Part shown: positions 34,749-43,221 of the stretch, one piece after another | Layout of the letters: each line of letters starts with the position of its first letter | How positions within the stretch are numbered: the first letter of the stretch is position 1 | DNA from: Bacteroidota bacterium | Lineage (GTDB): Bacteria > Bacteroidota > Bacteroidia > CAILMK01 > JAAYUY01 | Assembly: GCA_018698135.1 (NCBI GenBank) | Contig: JABINZ010000071.1 | Coordinates: 1 to 43,221, forward strand | Direction of reading: 5' to 3' | Length of the DNA: 43,221 nt | Translations under genes and position numbers: made by a program | Notes under the pieces: generated by a model | Seen by the model: the letters and a program-made list of their open reading frames with translations, nothing else | What the model was told of the DNA's origin: nothing | Database searches by the model: none

Positions 34749-35735
34749 TCAGAATCCGGGGCAAATTAATTTAATCCATTTCTTCTGTGGAGGACTTTTG
34801 TAGGTCTTGAATTCAATAGAAATTGAAATTTCATGACTGCTGATTGAACCAATCCGAACATCTGTATTGGTTAAATCGTAGCTATATCCAATTTTAAATG
34901 GATCCTTTTTTAAACCGATCAATGCCATAAAACCTTCTGTTCCAACAGATGTGTGTCTATACCAAACACCGGCAATCAAGAAATCCTTTATATAATAAGC
35001 GCCTATATTAAACTGAGCGAAATTGTGTTGTTGCATAAACAAAACATTGGGTGAAAAATAATGTTTTGGTTTACGTTCATTATCCAAAGGTAGTTGCATG
35101 CCCAAATGTGCTGTAAATTTCCTTGGGATGATGCTTTGATTACTTTCGTAAAAAGATAAATTTGGTTGATTGATGTGATGCATTGCAACACCTACATAAA
35201 ATTTTTCAGTAAAGCCAACTAAACCAGCTGAAAAATCAGTGACCAATTTAGATTTATAAAACCCATTATCAGGATAAGGTTCTGCAGTACCATTTACAAA
35301 ACCTGCACGTGGTTCTATCATATCAAACCAGGAAAGGCGGGAGAAGTCAATGCTTTTTTGCATAAACTGTGCTTGAAGCCCGGCTTTGATGGCAAACTTT
35401 CTTGAAACAGCAAGGTGATATGAGTACATAAAACTTCCTGAAGTAGTCGATAAATCTCCTTCACCTGCTTTGTCATACATAACCTGAAAACCTAAACCTC
35501 CTGCAATTTCTTCGTAAAATCCGTCATAAGATGCTGCATATGTAACATAAGCTCCTGAAATATTGGGCCATTGATTGCGATAATTGGAAATGACACGGTG
35601 TTGCATGGCAGATCCAGCCATGGCAGGATTTAAAAATAAGGGATTTGCGTAGAATTGGGTAAAATGAGGGTCTTGTCCATAGGAATGGTATAATCCTTGA
35701 ATTAGTAGTAAAATTGCAAATAAAAGCTTTCTCAT
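34749..35735 (-). CDS. PorP/SprF-family type IX secretion membrane protein
   Basis: 328 residues with a signal peptide ('LLFAILLLIQGLYHSYGQ') and the family opening 'DPHFTQFYANPLFLNPAMAG', then 'HRVISNYRNQWPNISGAYVTY' and 'SYDGFYEEIAGGLGFQVMYD'. Beta strands continue to the end ('YSYDLTNTDVRIGSISSHEI'). PorP and SprF are outer-membrane proteins of the type IX machinery or of its adhesin partners; SprF-like paralogs are often numerous, so this may be an adhesin-specific helper rather than the core PorP. It starts at 35735, 74 bases from the divergent porU, with gldJ 62 bases downstream. Confidence 0.86.
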   Translation of the reverse strand: MRKLLFAILLLIQGLYHSYGQDPHFTQFYANPLFLNPAMAGSAMQHRVISNYRNQWPNISGAYVTYAASYDGFYEEIAGGLGFQVMYDKAGEGDLSTTSGSFMYSYHLAVSRKFAIKAGLQAQFMQKSIDFSRLSWFDMIEPRAGFVNGTAEPYPDNGFYKSKLVTDFSAGLVGFTEKFYVGVAMHHINQPNLSFYESNQSIIPRKFTAHLGMQLPLDNERKPKHYFSPNVLFMQQHNFAQFNIGAYYIKDFLIAGVWYRHTSVGTEGFMALIGLKKDPFKIGYSYDLTNTDVRIGSISSHEISISIEFKTYKSPPQKKWIKLICPGF

Positions 35736-35756
35736 ATAACTTTCACTTAGGACTTA

Positions 35757-35788
35757 TTTTGAGCCACAATTTTAACGAATTAATTTCG
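35757..35788 (+). promoter_or_regulatory. Bacteroidota-type promoter for porU
   Basis: TTTTG (35757-35761) and TAATTTCG (35781-35788) are 19 bases apart; the downstream box has C in place of T in TAnnTTTG. The ATG follows 21 bases later. The space is the divergent porP/porU intergenic region. Confidence 0.48.
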
Positions 35789-35809
35789 TTTAATGAATAA
35801 AAATAATAA

Positions 35810-38800
35810 ATGATGAACCAACCGATTGATATTTATAAAAAACGGACAATTATATCTATTATTATAATACTTTTTTTATCAACAGCTAATATACAAGGAT
35901 TTTCACAAGAAATAGCAATTAATAAAAGGATTAATTGGCAAGAAATTTCCAAATATAATGAGAGGACTGGTATGCAGCAGCTTGTTCAAAGCTTTGAGAG
36001 TGCCTATTATCCTGATGCAGAGAGTAATATGCCCTATATTTTTGAGTCAATTCCGCTTAATTTGGATGGAATTATACAGGTTGAGATTACAAATATTGTT
36101 ACAGAACAGATAAATAAAAGCCCTTATATTAATTTCGATATTAAACAGGATTTTCAGATAAATTCTTCTAAATCTTATGCCGCTAAAGAAGTATTTGCTG
36201 ATATTTTGATATTTCCTTTCCGATTGGCGGAAGAAACAAATCAGCTTGAACGTTTAATTAGTTTTACATTGAATGTTTCCAGTAGTCCTGCTATTGATAA
36301 AACTGTGGTTAGTAAAAGAGCAACAACAAATTCAGTTTTATCAAGTGGTAGTTGGTATAAAGTAAAAGTTACAGAATCAGGTGTTTATCGCATTGGTTAT
36401 GATATGCTGAAAGATATGGGCATTGATGTAAATTCAATTAATCCCAAGAACATTCGAATTTTTGGCAATGGAGGAGGCATGCTTCCTCAACCAAATTTTG
36501 TTGAGCGTCCTGATGATTTGCAGGAAAATGCAATTTATGTTGCTGGTCAGGCCGATAATTCTTTTGATAAATCAGATTACATTTTGTTTTATGCACAAGG
36601 GCCTCATCCATGGGTGTACAATGATGTAAAGGAAATGTTTCTGCACCAATACAATTACTATAGCGATTTTGCCTATTATTTTATCACCGTTGGAAACGAA
36701 GCAGGAAATCGTGTGCAAAATCAAGCCAGCCTTACTCAAGCTGCTAATTATACCAGTACTACTTACCAGTATCGTGCTTTTTATGAAAAAAACATGCGAA
36801 CAGAAGTAACCGATTATGTTAAATCTGGTCGCGATTGGTTTGCAGATGAATTCAGTTTAACAACACAGAAATCTTTTCCTTTTAATATCCCTACAATAAA
36901 TAAGTCCTATCCGGTTAAGTTTGTTTCCAGTTTAGCAGGAAGATCATCATCCTTTAATAGTTTTGAATTAGTGGTTGATGGGAATAACTATACACAATCT
37001 TTTAATAAAACAATTACATCTGATTATTTAGCTCAATATTGTAATGTAAATACACAAACCAATGATTTCATCCCGAAAAGTGGTGACCTCAATTTTTCCT
37101 ATACGTATTTGAAGCCCAACAGTAATTCCATGGGGTGGATGAATTATATTGTTTTAAATGCCACATCCAATTTAGTATTGAATTCAGGTCAGATGAAATT
37201 CAGGGATATTGAATCAATTAATTTTAACGTTACAGAATATCGTATTTCATCTACACTAAGCAATATGACTATTTGGAATGTAGCCGACATTCAAAATCCA
37301 AAAGAGATTCTAGCACAAAAACAATCCGGTTATTTTTATTTCCGATCAATTGATACAGCCTTAACTGAATATGTAGCTTTTGAACATGCAAATGCCAAAG
37401 TGCCTATTTTTGTTGAGAAAATAGATAATCAAAACCTGCATGCGATTCATGATGTTGAATTAATAATTATTACCCACCCCAAATATATTGATGCAGCTAA
37501 TAAATTAGCAGAATATCGGAGAAATAAAGATGGCTATACAGTTGAAGTTGTAAAAATTGGAGCTGTATATAATGAGTTTTGCTCAGGAGCTCAGGATATA
37601 ACTGCGATCCGTGATTTTGTGAAACATGTATATGATCAGGAAAATGCCCCTGGAAAGGAATTAAAATATTTATTGCTGATAGGTGATGCCTCATACGATT
37701 TTAAGGATGTACTAACAGGAAACACAAATGACATTCCGACTTACCAATCCTTTGAAATATACTCACCAATATATTCCTATGCTTCGGATGATTATTACGG
37801 ATTTTTGGACGAAAACGAAGGAGATTGGGATGATGATTCAGCAACCCGATATCATAAATTAGATATTGGAATTGGTCGATTGCCTGTGAATTCTGCCAGT
37901 CAAGCTATGGATGTGGTTGACAAAATTATTAATTATACAGAAAAACCATCCTTTGGCGATTGGCGTAACATTGTTGCATTTGTGTCTGATGATGTGGACG
38001 ATAGCGGATTAAATGCTCATTTCGAACAATCAGAAGTATTAACTGGCCTCATCTCATACAAAAGCAAACTATTAAATCCACAAAAAATATACATGGATGC
38101 ATACGAGCAAGTAGCGTCTGCCAATGGTCATAAATATCCAGAAGCAACAAAAGCCATAAACAATAGAATGAATAGTGGAGCGCTAATCATTAATTATATT
38201 GGACATGGTGGAGAAGTAGGTTGGGCACATGAAAGAGTTCTTGAAGTGGCTGACATTAAGTCTTGGGATAATTTCGATAAGTTGCCTGTGTTTGTAACAG
38301 CAACATGTGAATTCAGTCGTTATGATGATCCAGAGCGTGTTTCAGCCGGAGAGTTGGTTTTACTAAATCCAAATGGAGGAGGTGTAGCCTTACTGACAAC
38401 TTCACGTGTAGTATGGGTACATGCAAATAATGACTTGACCAATAAACTTTATGATAGTAATATTTTTGATTTGAAGGATAATAAACATAAAACTCTGGGT
38501 CAAATAATTGTAATGACAAAGAATCGGGCAACTTTTCACGAAAATACACGAAAGTTTATTTTGCTTGGTGATCCCTCTATGAAGTTGGCTTTACCTGACA
38601 ATCAGGTTGTGGCTACTTCCGTTCCTGATACTTTAAAAGCTTTTCAATTGGTTGAAATAAAAGGTGAAGTCAGGGATTATCTGGGTGGTAAGATGTCTGG
38701 TTTTAATGGAACAGTATATCCAACTATTTTCGATAAACAGAGCAAGCTTAGAACATTAGATAATGACAATACAGGCAAAGCACGTGATTTTAATTTAAGA

Positions 38801-39649
38801 AAAAACATCATTTATAAAGGAAAAGCTTCTGTTGTTAATGGCGATTTTTCATTCCAATTTGTTGTACCTAAAGATATTTCCTATTTCAATGGTCAGGGAA
38901 AAATAAGTTTTTATGCTTGCAACGACACAATAGAAGCAAGTGGTTATTACGACAATATTGTTGTTGGAGGTACGGCTGATACTATTAATTACGATACATT
39001 AGGGCCAATGATAGAATTATATATTGGTGACACCAATTTTGTATCAGGCGGCTTGACCAATGAAAATCCGATATTATTAGCACGTGTTTATGATGAAAGT
39101 GGAATTAATACAGTAGGAAATGGGATAGGACACGAAATAATTGCTTTCCTGGATGATGATAATCCAACCGTATTGAATGATTACTACCAATCCTATCTAA
39201 ACAGTTATCAGGCAGGTGAAATAAATTATCAATTTTTTAATCTCACAGAAGGCTTGCATAGTCTGGTGCTTAAAGTATGGGATATTCAAAATAATTCAGC
39301 AACAGCCAGTATTGATTTTGTGGTCACCTTTGGAGATCAGTTATTGATAGAAGATTTGTTCAATTACCCAAATCCGTTTTCCAGATCAACTACATTTTCG
39401 TTTGAACATAATCAGGCTGAAACAGATATACATTATAGTTTAGGGATTTATAGTTTGCAGGGAAATTTGATCAAAATGATTGAAGATGATTTGTTTACTT
39501 TTGGAAATCGGGAAACAAGTATTAGCTGGTCTCCTTATGATGACTATGGAAATTCTATTGAGGCTGGTATTTATTTATATAGGCTAATAATTACTACTCC
39601 TGAAGGAGAATCTGCCCAAAAATCGGGTAGACTTATTTATGTACATTAG
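35810..39649 (+). CDS. porU: Type IX secretion signal peptidase/sortase PorU (peptidase C25 family)
   Basis: 1279 residues. Signal region (about 10-34) ends 'IQGFSQE'. About 548-930 is a gingipain-like C25 peptidase domain. The catalytic His lies in 'INYIGHGGEVGW' (His799) and the Cys in 'VFVTATCEFSRYDDPERVSA' (Cys833), a spacing of 34, close to the gingipain one. The Asp/Glu-rich 'YASDDYYGFLDENEGDWDDD' stretch is also typical. The last 100 residues begin 'LFNYPNPFSRSTTFS', a type IX-like C-terminal domain. PorU sits on the cell surface, cleaves the sorting domain of exported cargo and attaches it to lipopolysaccharide. PorV, its partner, is encoded next. The N-terminal 500 residues hold unassigned beta-rich domains. 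Confidence 0.93.
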   Translation: MMNQPIDIYKKRTIISIIIILFLSTANIQGFSQEIAINKRINWQEISKYNERTGMQQLVQSFESAYYPDAESNMPYIFESIPLNLDGIIQVEITNIVTEQINKSPYINFDIKQDFQINSSKSYAAKEVFADILIFPFRLAEETNQLERLISFTLNVSSSPAIDKTVVSKRATTNSVLSSGSWYKVKVTESGVYRIGYDMLKDMGIDVNSINPKNIRIFGNGGGMLPQPNFVERPDDLQENAIYVAGQADNSFDKSDYILFYAQGPHPWVYNDVKEMFLHQYNYYSDFAYYFITVGNEAGNRVQNQASLTQAANYTSTTYQYRAFYEKNMRTEVTDYVKSGRDWFADEFSLTTQKSFPFNIPTINKSYPVKFVSSLAGRSSSFNSFELVVDGNNYTQSFNKTITSDYLAQYCNVNTQTNDFIPKSGDLNFSYTYLKPNSNSMGWMNYIVLNATSNLVLNSGQMKFRDIESINFNVTEYRISSTLSNMTIWNVADIQNPKEILAQKQSGYFYFRSIDTALTEYVAFEHANAKVPIFVEKIDNQNLHAIHDVELIIITHPKYIDAANKLAEYRRNKDGYTVEVVKIGAVYNEFCSGAQDITAIRDFVKHVYDQENAPGKELKYLLLIGDASYDFKDVLTGNTNDIPTYQSFEIYSPIYSYASDDYYGFLDENEGDWDDDSATRYHKLDIGIGRLPVNSASQAMDVVDKIINYTEKPSFGDWRNIVAFVSDDVDDSGLNAHFEQSEVLTGLISYKSKLLNPQKIYMDAYEQVASANGHKYPEATKAINNRMNSGALIINYIGHGGEVGWAHERVLEVADIKSWDNFDKLPVFVTATCEFSRYDDPERVSAGELVLLNPNGGGVALLTTSRVVWVHANNDLTNKLYDSNIFDLKDNKHKTLGQIIVMTKNRATFHENTRKFILLGDPSMKLALPDNQVVATSVPDTLKAFQLVEIKGEVRDYLGGKMSGFNGTVYPTIFDKQSKLRTLDNDNTGKARDFNLRKNIIYKGKASVVNGDFSFQFVVPKDISYFNGQGKISFYACNDTIEASGYYDNIVVGGTADTINYDTLGPMIELYIGDTNFVSGGLTNENPILLARVYDESGINTVGNGIGHEIIAFLDDDNPTVLNDYYQSYLNSYQAGEINYQFFNLTEGLHSLVLKVWDIQNNSATASIDFVVTFGDQLLIEDLFNYPNPFSRSTTFSFEHNQAETDIHYSLGIYSLQGNLIKMIEDDLFTFGNRETSISWSPYDDYGNSIEAGIYLYRLIITTPEGESAQKSGRLIYVH

Positions 39650-39709
39650 ATAATAATTTAACAATTGATTCGTTTTACTATTTTTGTAGATCAATCTGAA
39701 CGAGAAAAT

Positions 39710-40909
39710 ATGAAAAATATCAAAGGATTAAGTTTCCTTTCCTTGGTTGCACTGTTAAGTTTGCTTCCTTCTACTTTATCTGCCCAGTTTACTTTCGATG
39801 GCAGAAGAAATGTTGTAACTACAGCAGTTCCTTTTTTAATGATTACTCCGGATTCACGTTCAGGAGCACTCGGAGATGCAGGAGTTGCACTACCCATGGA
39901 TGCCAATGCAATTCATTGGAATCCGGCTAAGCTGGCATTTGCAGAAGAAAATATGGGACTTACCTTATCCTATGTTCCTTGGTTAAAAGCGTTGGTGCCT
40001 GACATTAATTTATCCTATTTATCAGGTTATTCTCGCATTGATGAAAAATCAGCCTTTGGTGCTTCACTTAGGTATTTTTCCTTGGGTGATATTACTTTTA
40101 CAAATGATTATGGTGAGTTTTTAGGCGATTTTCGACCTTATGAATTGGCTGTTGATGGAGCTTATGCACGAAAACTTTCTGAAACATTTTCTTTGGGTTT
40201 AGCCTTGCGTTTAATTTATTCTAATTTGGCAGGAAATACTCCTTTATCAAATGGAACAGAAACTAAACCAGGTGTTGCTTTTGCAGGTGATATATCCGCA
40301 TATTGGAAACCAGAACCTGTTAAGTTAGACGGAAAACAACTGGATATAGCTCTTGGCGGAAATATTTCAAATCTTGGTTCCCGAATTACTTATACAGTGG
40401 AAACTGACAGAGATTTTATTCCAATGAATTTACGGGTTGGTGCTTATTTTAATTATCACATTGATGAATACAATGAATTTGCTTTCACTTTCGATTTGAA
40501 TAAATTATTGGTACCTACTTCTCCAATTTATGATCCAGATAGTTTTGTTAATGGAGAATTCCTCATTCTTTGGGGGAAAAATCCTGACGTTCCAGTTATG
40601 CAAGGTCTCTTCCAATCCTTTAGTGATGCACCAGGTGGATTTAAAGAAGAAATGAGAGAGATTAATCCTGCTTTTGGTATTGAGTACTGGTATGATAGAA
40701 TGGTGGCAGCACGAGCTGGTTATTTTTATGAGCACGAAACAAAAGGTAATCGACAATATTTAACGTTGGGTATTGGTTTAAAGTATAATATTCTAAACCT
40801 GGATGTTTCTTATATTCTGCCAACGGGTAAGAAAACAGCAAGTGAAACCAGTCCTTTACAGAATACGGTTCGTTTTTCATTACTGTTTAATTTAGGAACA
40901 GGGAAGTAA
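39710..40909 (+). CDS. porV: Type IX secretion outer-membrane protein PorV (LptO)
   Basis: 399 residues from ATG 39710; the TTG at 39665 would add 15 residues before the signal peptide (MKNIKGLSFLSLVALLSLLP... SAQ). A FadL-like 14-strand barrel: 'FLMITPDSRSGALGDAGVAL', 'DANAIHWNPAKLAFAEENMG' and the family's 'LTLSYVPWLKALVPDINLSY' are characteristic of PorV. Strands continue to the C-terminus 'FSLLFNLGTGK'. PorV shuttles cargo from the SprA translocon to PorU and lies immediately downstream of porU (60 bases). TATTTTTG at 39679-39686 could be a -7 box of its own, with no matching upstream element. Confidence 0.93.
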   Translation: MKNIKGLSFLSLVALLSLLPSTLSAQFTFDGRRNVVTTAVPFLMITPDSRSGALGDAGVALPMDANAIHWNPAKLAFAEENMGLTLSYVPWLKALVPDINLSYLSGYSRIDEKSAFGASLRYFSLGDITFTNDYGEFLGDFRPYELAVDGAYARKLSETFSLGLALRLIYSNLAGNTPLSNGTETKPGVAFAGDISAYWKPEPVKLDGKQLDIALGGNISNLGSRITYTVETDRDFIPMNLRVGAYFNYHIDEYNEFAFTFDLNKLLVPTSPIYDPDSFVNGEFLILWGKNPDVPVMQGLFQSFSDAPGGFKEEMREINPAFGIEYWYDRMVAARAGYFYEHETKGNRQYLTLGIGLKYNILNLDVSYILPTGKKTASETSPLQNTVRFSLLFNLGTGK

Positions 40910-40927
40910 ATTTCTTATTAAAAGACA

Positions 40928-40959
40928 CAAAACGTAAGTGAAAGCTTGCGTTTTTTTTT
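40928..40959 (+). terminator. Rho-independent terminator after porV
   Basis: AAAACGTAAG and CTTGCGTTTT pair, with one G-T wobble, around TGAAAG, followed by a long T-run to 40959. Confidence 0.8.
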
Positions 40960-41016
40960 GGTTAAACTGAAGGTATTAGTGCTATTTGATTTTCTTAGGG
41001 TGTGTTTATGAGAAGT

Positions 41017-41526
41017 TTAACCTAAACTCAAACCATAATACAAATGGTCGCATATTTCTCCTTCAAAATTGAGGATAGAAGGCATTCGTCCCCATTCCTT
41101 AAAGTTAAATTTTGTAAGCAACTTAATGCTTGCTGCATTTTTATCTAGCAATATGGCAATTAGGTGTTTCTTGTTATGGGATGGAGCAATCTGCAGAATG
41201 AATTCCATCATGTGTGTTCCCAGCTTTTGCCCATGAAAATCAGACTTAATGAAATAACTTACTTCGGCTACCTGAGCAAGTGCCCTTTTTTGAGGTCGAT
41301 AAGCGCTAAACGAAAACCAGCCAATAATCTCATCTTTCAATAAACAAACATAAATTGGGTAATCCTTTGGATGGTGGTGATCAAACCAGATTTTTCTACG
41401 ACTCATGTCCCATTCGTCCAAATCTGCAACCGAGCATCTTGAAGGAACAGATTGGTTGTAAATGCAATTGATATCTTTAAGATCTACTGTTTGTGCAAGT
41501 CTGAATGATAAATTTGAGAATTGCAT
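41017..41526 (-). CDS. GNAT-family N-acetyltransferase (phosphinothricin acetyltransferase-like)
   Basis: 169 residues with a GNAT fold. The N-terminus 'FRLAQTVDLKDINCIYNQSV' and the acetyl-CoA-binding 'VSYFIKSDFHGQKLGTHMME' (the pantetheine-binding Q/R-x-x-G-x-G/A region) are recognisable, followed by 'LIAILLDKNAASIKLLTKF' and 'EWGRMPSILNFEGEICDHLY'. The overall pattern is that of the phosphinothricin acetyltransferase group, whose members often acetylate amino acids such as methionine sulfoximine or unknown amines. Substrate unknown. It ends the four-gene minus-strand run with the MBL hydrolase nine bases upstream. Confidence 0.82.
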   Translation of the reverse strand: MQFSNLSFRLAQTVDLKDINCIYNQSVPSRCSVADLDEWDMSRRKIWFDHHHPKDYPIYVCLLKDEIIGWFSFSAYRPQKRALAQVAEVSYFIKSDFHGQKLGTHMMEFILQIAPSHNKKHLIAILLDKNAASIKLLTKFNFKEWGRMPSILNFEGEICDHLYYGLSLG

Positions 41527-41535
41527 ATTGACATT

Positions 41536-42180
41536 TTAATTATCTTGTAAAAACGGATTAAACCTCTTTTCTAAGCCAATTGACGTTTCTTCTCCATGTC
41601 CGGAATATACTTTGGTATCATCGGGCAATACAAAGAGTTTTGTTTTAATACTTTGAATTAATGTGTCATAATCTCCTCCGGGTAAATCGGTTCGGCCAAT
41701 GCTTCCCTGAAATAATACATCGCCACAAATAGCAAACTTTTCCTGATCAGCATATAAACAAATATGGCCTTTTGTGTGCCCGGGTGTTAATAGTATTTTA
41801 AGCTTTGAGCTGCCAAAGTCAATTGTATCTCCCTCCATCAAAAACACATCAATATCGGGTGAATTAGGTTCGGGAAGCCCATACATCATAGCTGTTTGAC
41901 TTGATGAGTCAATATTATATTGATCTTCTGCATGAGCATGAAGTTTAACCTGATACGTGTCACAAATAAAACGATTTCCTAAAATGTGATCAATATGGCA
42001 ATGTGTGTTGACGAGTTTAACGACTTTCAACTGTTCATTTTCTATGAATGATTGAAGCATTTGTTTTTCTTCATCGGTAGAATAGCCAGGATCAATTACA
42101 ATACATTCTTTGGTTTCATCATAGGCCACAAGTGAATTTACGCCAAAGGGATTTACTGCAAATTTTTTAATATGAATCAT
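41536..42180 (-). CDS. MBL-fold metallohydrolase (glyoxalase II-like)
   Basis: 214 residues with the full metallo-beta-lactamase signature: 'LVNTHCHIDHILGN' (metal-binding HxHxDH), 'ILLTPGHTKGHICLY', 'FAICGDVLFQGSIGRTDLPG' and 'VYSGHGEETSIGLEK'. The combination 'GDVLFQGSIGRTDLPGG' is typical of the bacterial glyoxalase II-like (YcbL) group, which lacks the full glutathione-binding tail, so the substrate is not certain. Cytosolic. Its ATG directly follows the rsmD stop (42181), indicating coupling. The GNAT gene follows after nine bases. Confidence 0.9.
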   Translation of the reverse strand: MIHIKKFAVNPFGVNSLVAYDETKECIVIDPGYSTDEEKQMLQSFIENEQLKVVKLVNTHCHIDHILGNRFICDTYQVKLHAHAEDQYNIDSSSQTAMMYGLPEPNSPDIDVFLMEGDTIDFGSSKLKILLTPGHTKGHICLYADQEKFAICGDVLFQGSIGRTDLPGGDYDTLIQSIKTKLFVLPDDTKVYSGHGEETSIGLEKRFNPFLQDN

Positions 42181-42726
42181 TTATTTGTCTGTTTTGTCCT
42201 GAAAAAAGCTAAGGATACTTTGGCCGTACTTTCTTTTCTCTTTAAAAAAAGCATGATCACTAAAGTTTATTTGTTCAGCATGTTCAATAATCAGCATGCC
42301 ACTTTTATTTAATTGATTTTTGCCAAAAACAAGATCAATCATTTCGTGGTATTGGGTGTAATTATAAGGAGGATCCGCAAAAATGATATCGAAAGTTTTA
42401 GCGCTTCTTTTCAAATATTTCAGACAGTCTTCGCGAAAAGTCTTGATTTGTTTAAGTCCATGTCGGATGCTTTCAGAGCGAATAAACCCAACACATTTTG
42501 AAAATTTATCTACTGCAACAACGTCTTTTGATCCACGAGAAGCAAATTCAAAAGAAATTGCACCACTTCCTGCAAATAAATCCAATACACTAATTTTATC
42601 AAAATAGACTTGATTTTCGAGAATATTGAATAAACTTTCCTTGCAAAAATCAGTTGTTGGACGAATTGGTAATCCAGATGGTGGATGGATAACAATTCCT
42701 TTTTTACTACCAGATATTATACGCAT
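42181..42726 (-). CDS. rsmD: 16S rRNA (guanine966-N2)-methyltransferase RsmD
   Basis: 181 residues. 'MRIISGSKKGIVIHPPSGLP' with 'IRPTTDFCKESLFNIL' is the family opening; 'VLDLFAGSGAISFEFASRGS' is the SAM-binding motif I, and 'DIIFADPPYNY' holds the DPPY catalytic motif. RsmD methylates N2 of G966 in 16S rRNA during 30S assembly. Its first codons overlap the end of the upstream DUF3822 gene by 10 bases and its stop abuts the start of the MBL gene, so translation is tightly coupled through the operon. Confidence 0.95.
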   Translation of the reverse strand: MRIISGSKKGIVIHPPSGLPIRPTTDFCKESLFNILENQVYFDKISVLDLFAGSGAISFEFASRGSKDVVAVDKFSKCVGFIRSESIRHGLKQIKTFREDCLKYLKRSAKTFDIIFADPPYNYTQYHEMIDLVFGKNQLNKSGMLIIEHAEQINFSDHAFFKEKRKYGQSILSFFQDKTDK

Positions 42727-43221
42727 GATGCTAATGAAAATAATTTGAAATAAGGGTGCATTGACTGCTCTTCAAAAATAGAATCGTACTTGTAATTTTC
42801 TGGCTTTCGCAAGAAAAACGGATAACGGATGTATTTGAATAGCAATTCGTAAAGAGCCGAATTTCGGTCAATTAATCCACTAAAGTGGTAGTTATCTTTT
42901 TGTGTGTTAAATTCAAAGTGTTCGCTGATATTCAGTAAATGATACAAGATATCTTCTTCCTTTTTGAAAGGATAAGAGTTAAACAATAAAAACTTTTTAT
43001 TCTTAATCAGAAAAACACTGAAAAACTTTTCTGAGATATCAATAAACATATCGTTTGAGTCAGCATAATATGTTTTGGCCAATAAAGCATTCAAAAGGGC
43101 AGTGCTAGCATGGATACTGATATCGGGCTGGAATAAGGCTGCTATTTTTTGGTATTCTTTTCCTCTGCTATAAACGAGATAGGAATCTGCTTTTGTTATT
43201 TGATCCCACTTACAATCTTCA
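42717..43221 (-). CDS. DUF3822 family protein, 5'-truncated by window edge
   Basis: The frame is open from the window end (Glu-Asp-Cys-Lys-Trp from 43220) to the stop at 42717-42719; the ATG at 43094 is internal, so about 167 residues are seen. The visible part has 'QPDISIHASTALLNALLAKT', 'MFIDISEKFFSVFLIKNKKF', 'LLFNSYPFKKEEDILYHLLN' and 'HFSGLIDRNSALYELLFKYI', as in DUF3822, an actin-like-ATPase-related family of Bacteroidota that sits next to rsmD. Function is unknown. The overlap of 10 bases with rsmD points to a common transcript. Confidence 0.84.
   Translation of the reverse strand, partial: EDCKWDQITKADSYLVYSRGKEYQKIAALFQPDISIHASTALLNALLAKTYYADSNDMFIDISEKFFSVFLIKNKKFLLFNSYPFKKEEDILYHLLNISEHFEFNTQKDNYHFSGLIDRNSALYELLFKYIRYPFFLRKPENYKYDSIFEEQSMHPYFKLFSLASCV

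Overview
The window reads as a chromosomal segment of a member of the Bacteroidota. The DNA is AT-rich and translation starts lack Shine-Dalgarno sequences. Several promoters fit the TTTG / TAnnTTTG pattern of this phylum. The gene content is also diagnostic: GldH, GldJ, PorU, PorV and a PorP/SprF-like protein of the type IX secretion and gliding machinery, a long NusB, DUF3822 next to rsmD, and a cargo protein with a C-terminal type IX sorting domain. Order and genus cannot be fixed from the sequence alone.

Layout. 1-1983 is an accessory patch. It holds the 3' end of a QorB-like quinone oxidoreductase, then two small genes (722-1102 unknown; 1156-1944 an exported YARHG-domain protein) bounded by attC-like sequences, as in integron cassettes, with no integrase in view. 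1984-6240 has an AlkD-like DNA glycosylase, a dihydroorotate dehydrogenase-like flavoprotein without the catalytic Cys, and a secreted NHL/Ig-like protein with a type IX sorting tail. 6386-10272 is a compact operon nusB - DUF1573 lipoprotein - RDD protein - yajC - ybbR-like - coaE, followed by gyrB. 12363-19047 runs on the minus strand: menF and menD (menaquinone), a membrane metallophosphoesterase, holB, ricT-like PSP1 protein and gldH.

19198-21800 is a plus-strand operon: alpha/beta hydrolase, thyA, and two different dihydrofolate reductase genes in tandem. It meets a minus-strand unit (proS and an unknown protein) end to end. 24103-28072 carries a Tyr/His-rich lipoprotein with a Ser/Arg tail, a FadL-like outer-membrane protein and a phosphoglycolate-phosphatase-like HAD enzyme. 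Directly after that stop codon lies a 320-bp non-coding element with 18-bp perfect terminal inverted repeats and a 5-bp TTTAA duplication, which looks like a MITE. Then come groES-groEL, der and a tiny acidic lipoprotein.

32285-40909 is a type IX secretion locus arranged divergently: on the minus strand porP/sprF-like, gldJ and an outer-membrane beta-barrel gene; on the plus strand porU (C25 signal peptidase) and porV (outer-membrane shuttle). 41017-43221 is a minus-strand operon: DUF3822 (cut by the window end), rsmD, an MBL-fold hydrolase and a GNAT acetyltransferase.

How it fits together: the NHL protein is a likely client of the secretion apparatus encoded 30 kb away, with PorV shuttling and PorU cleaving such proteins, and GldJ and GldH as periplasmic lipoproteins of the same system. 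No rRNA, tRNA, CRISPR array or intact transposase gene was seen. The items most worth a second look are the cassette-like unit (700-1983), the MITE-like element (28068-28397) and the tandem, diverged DHFR genes.
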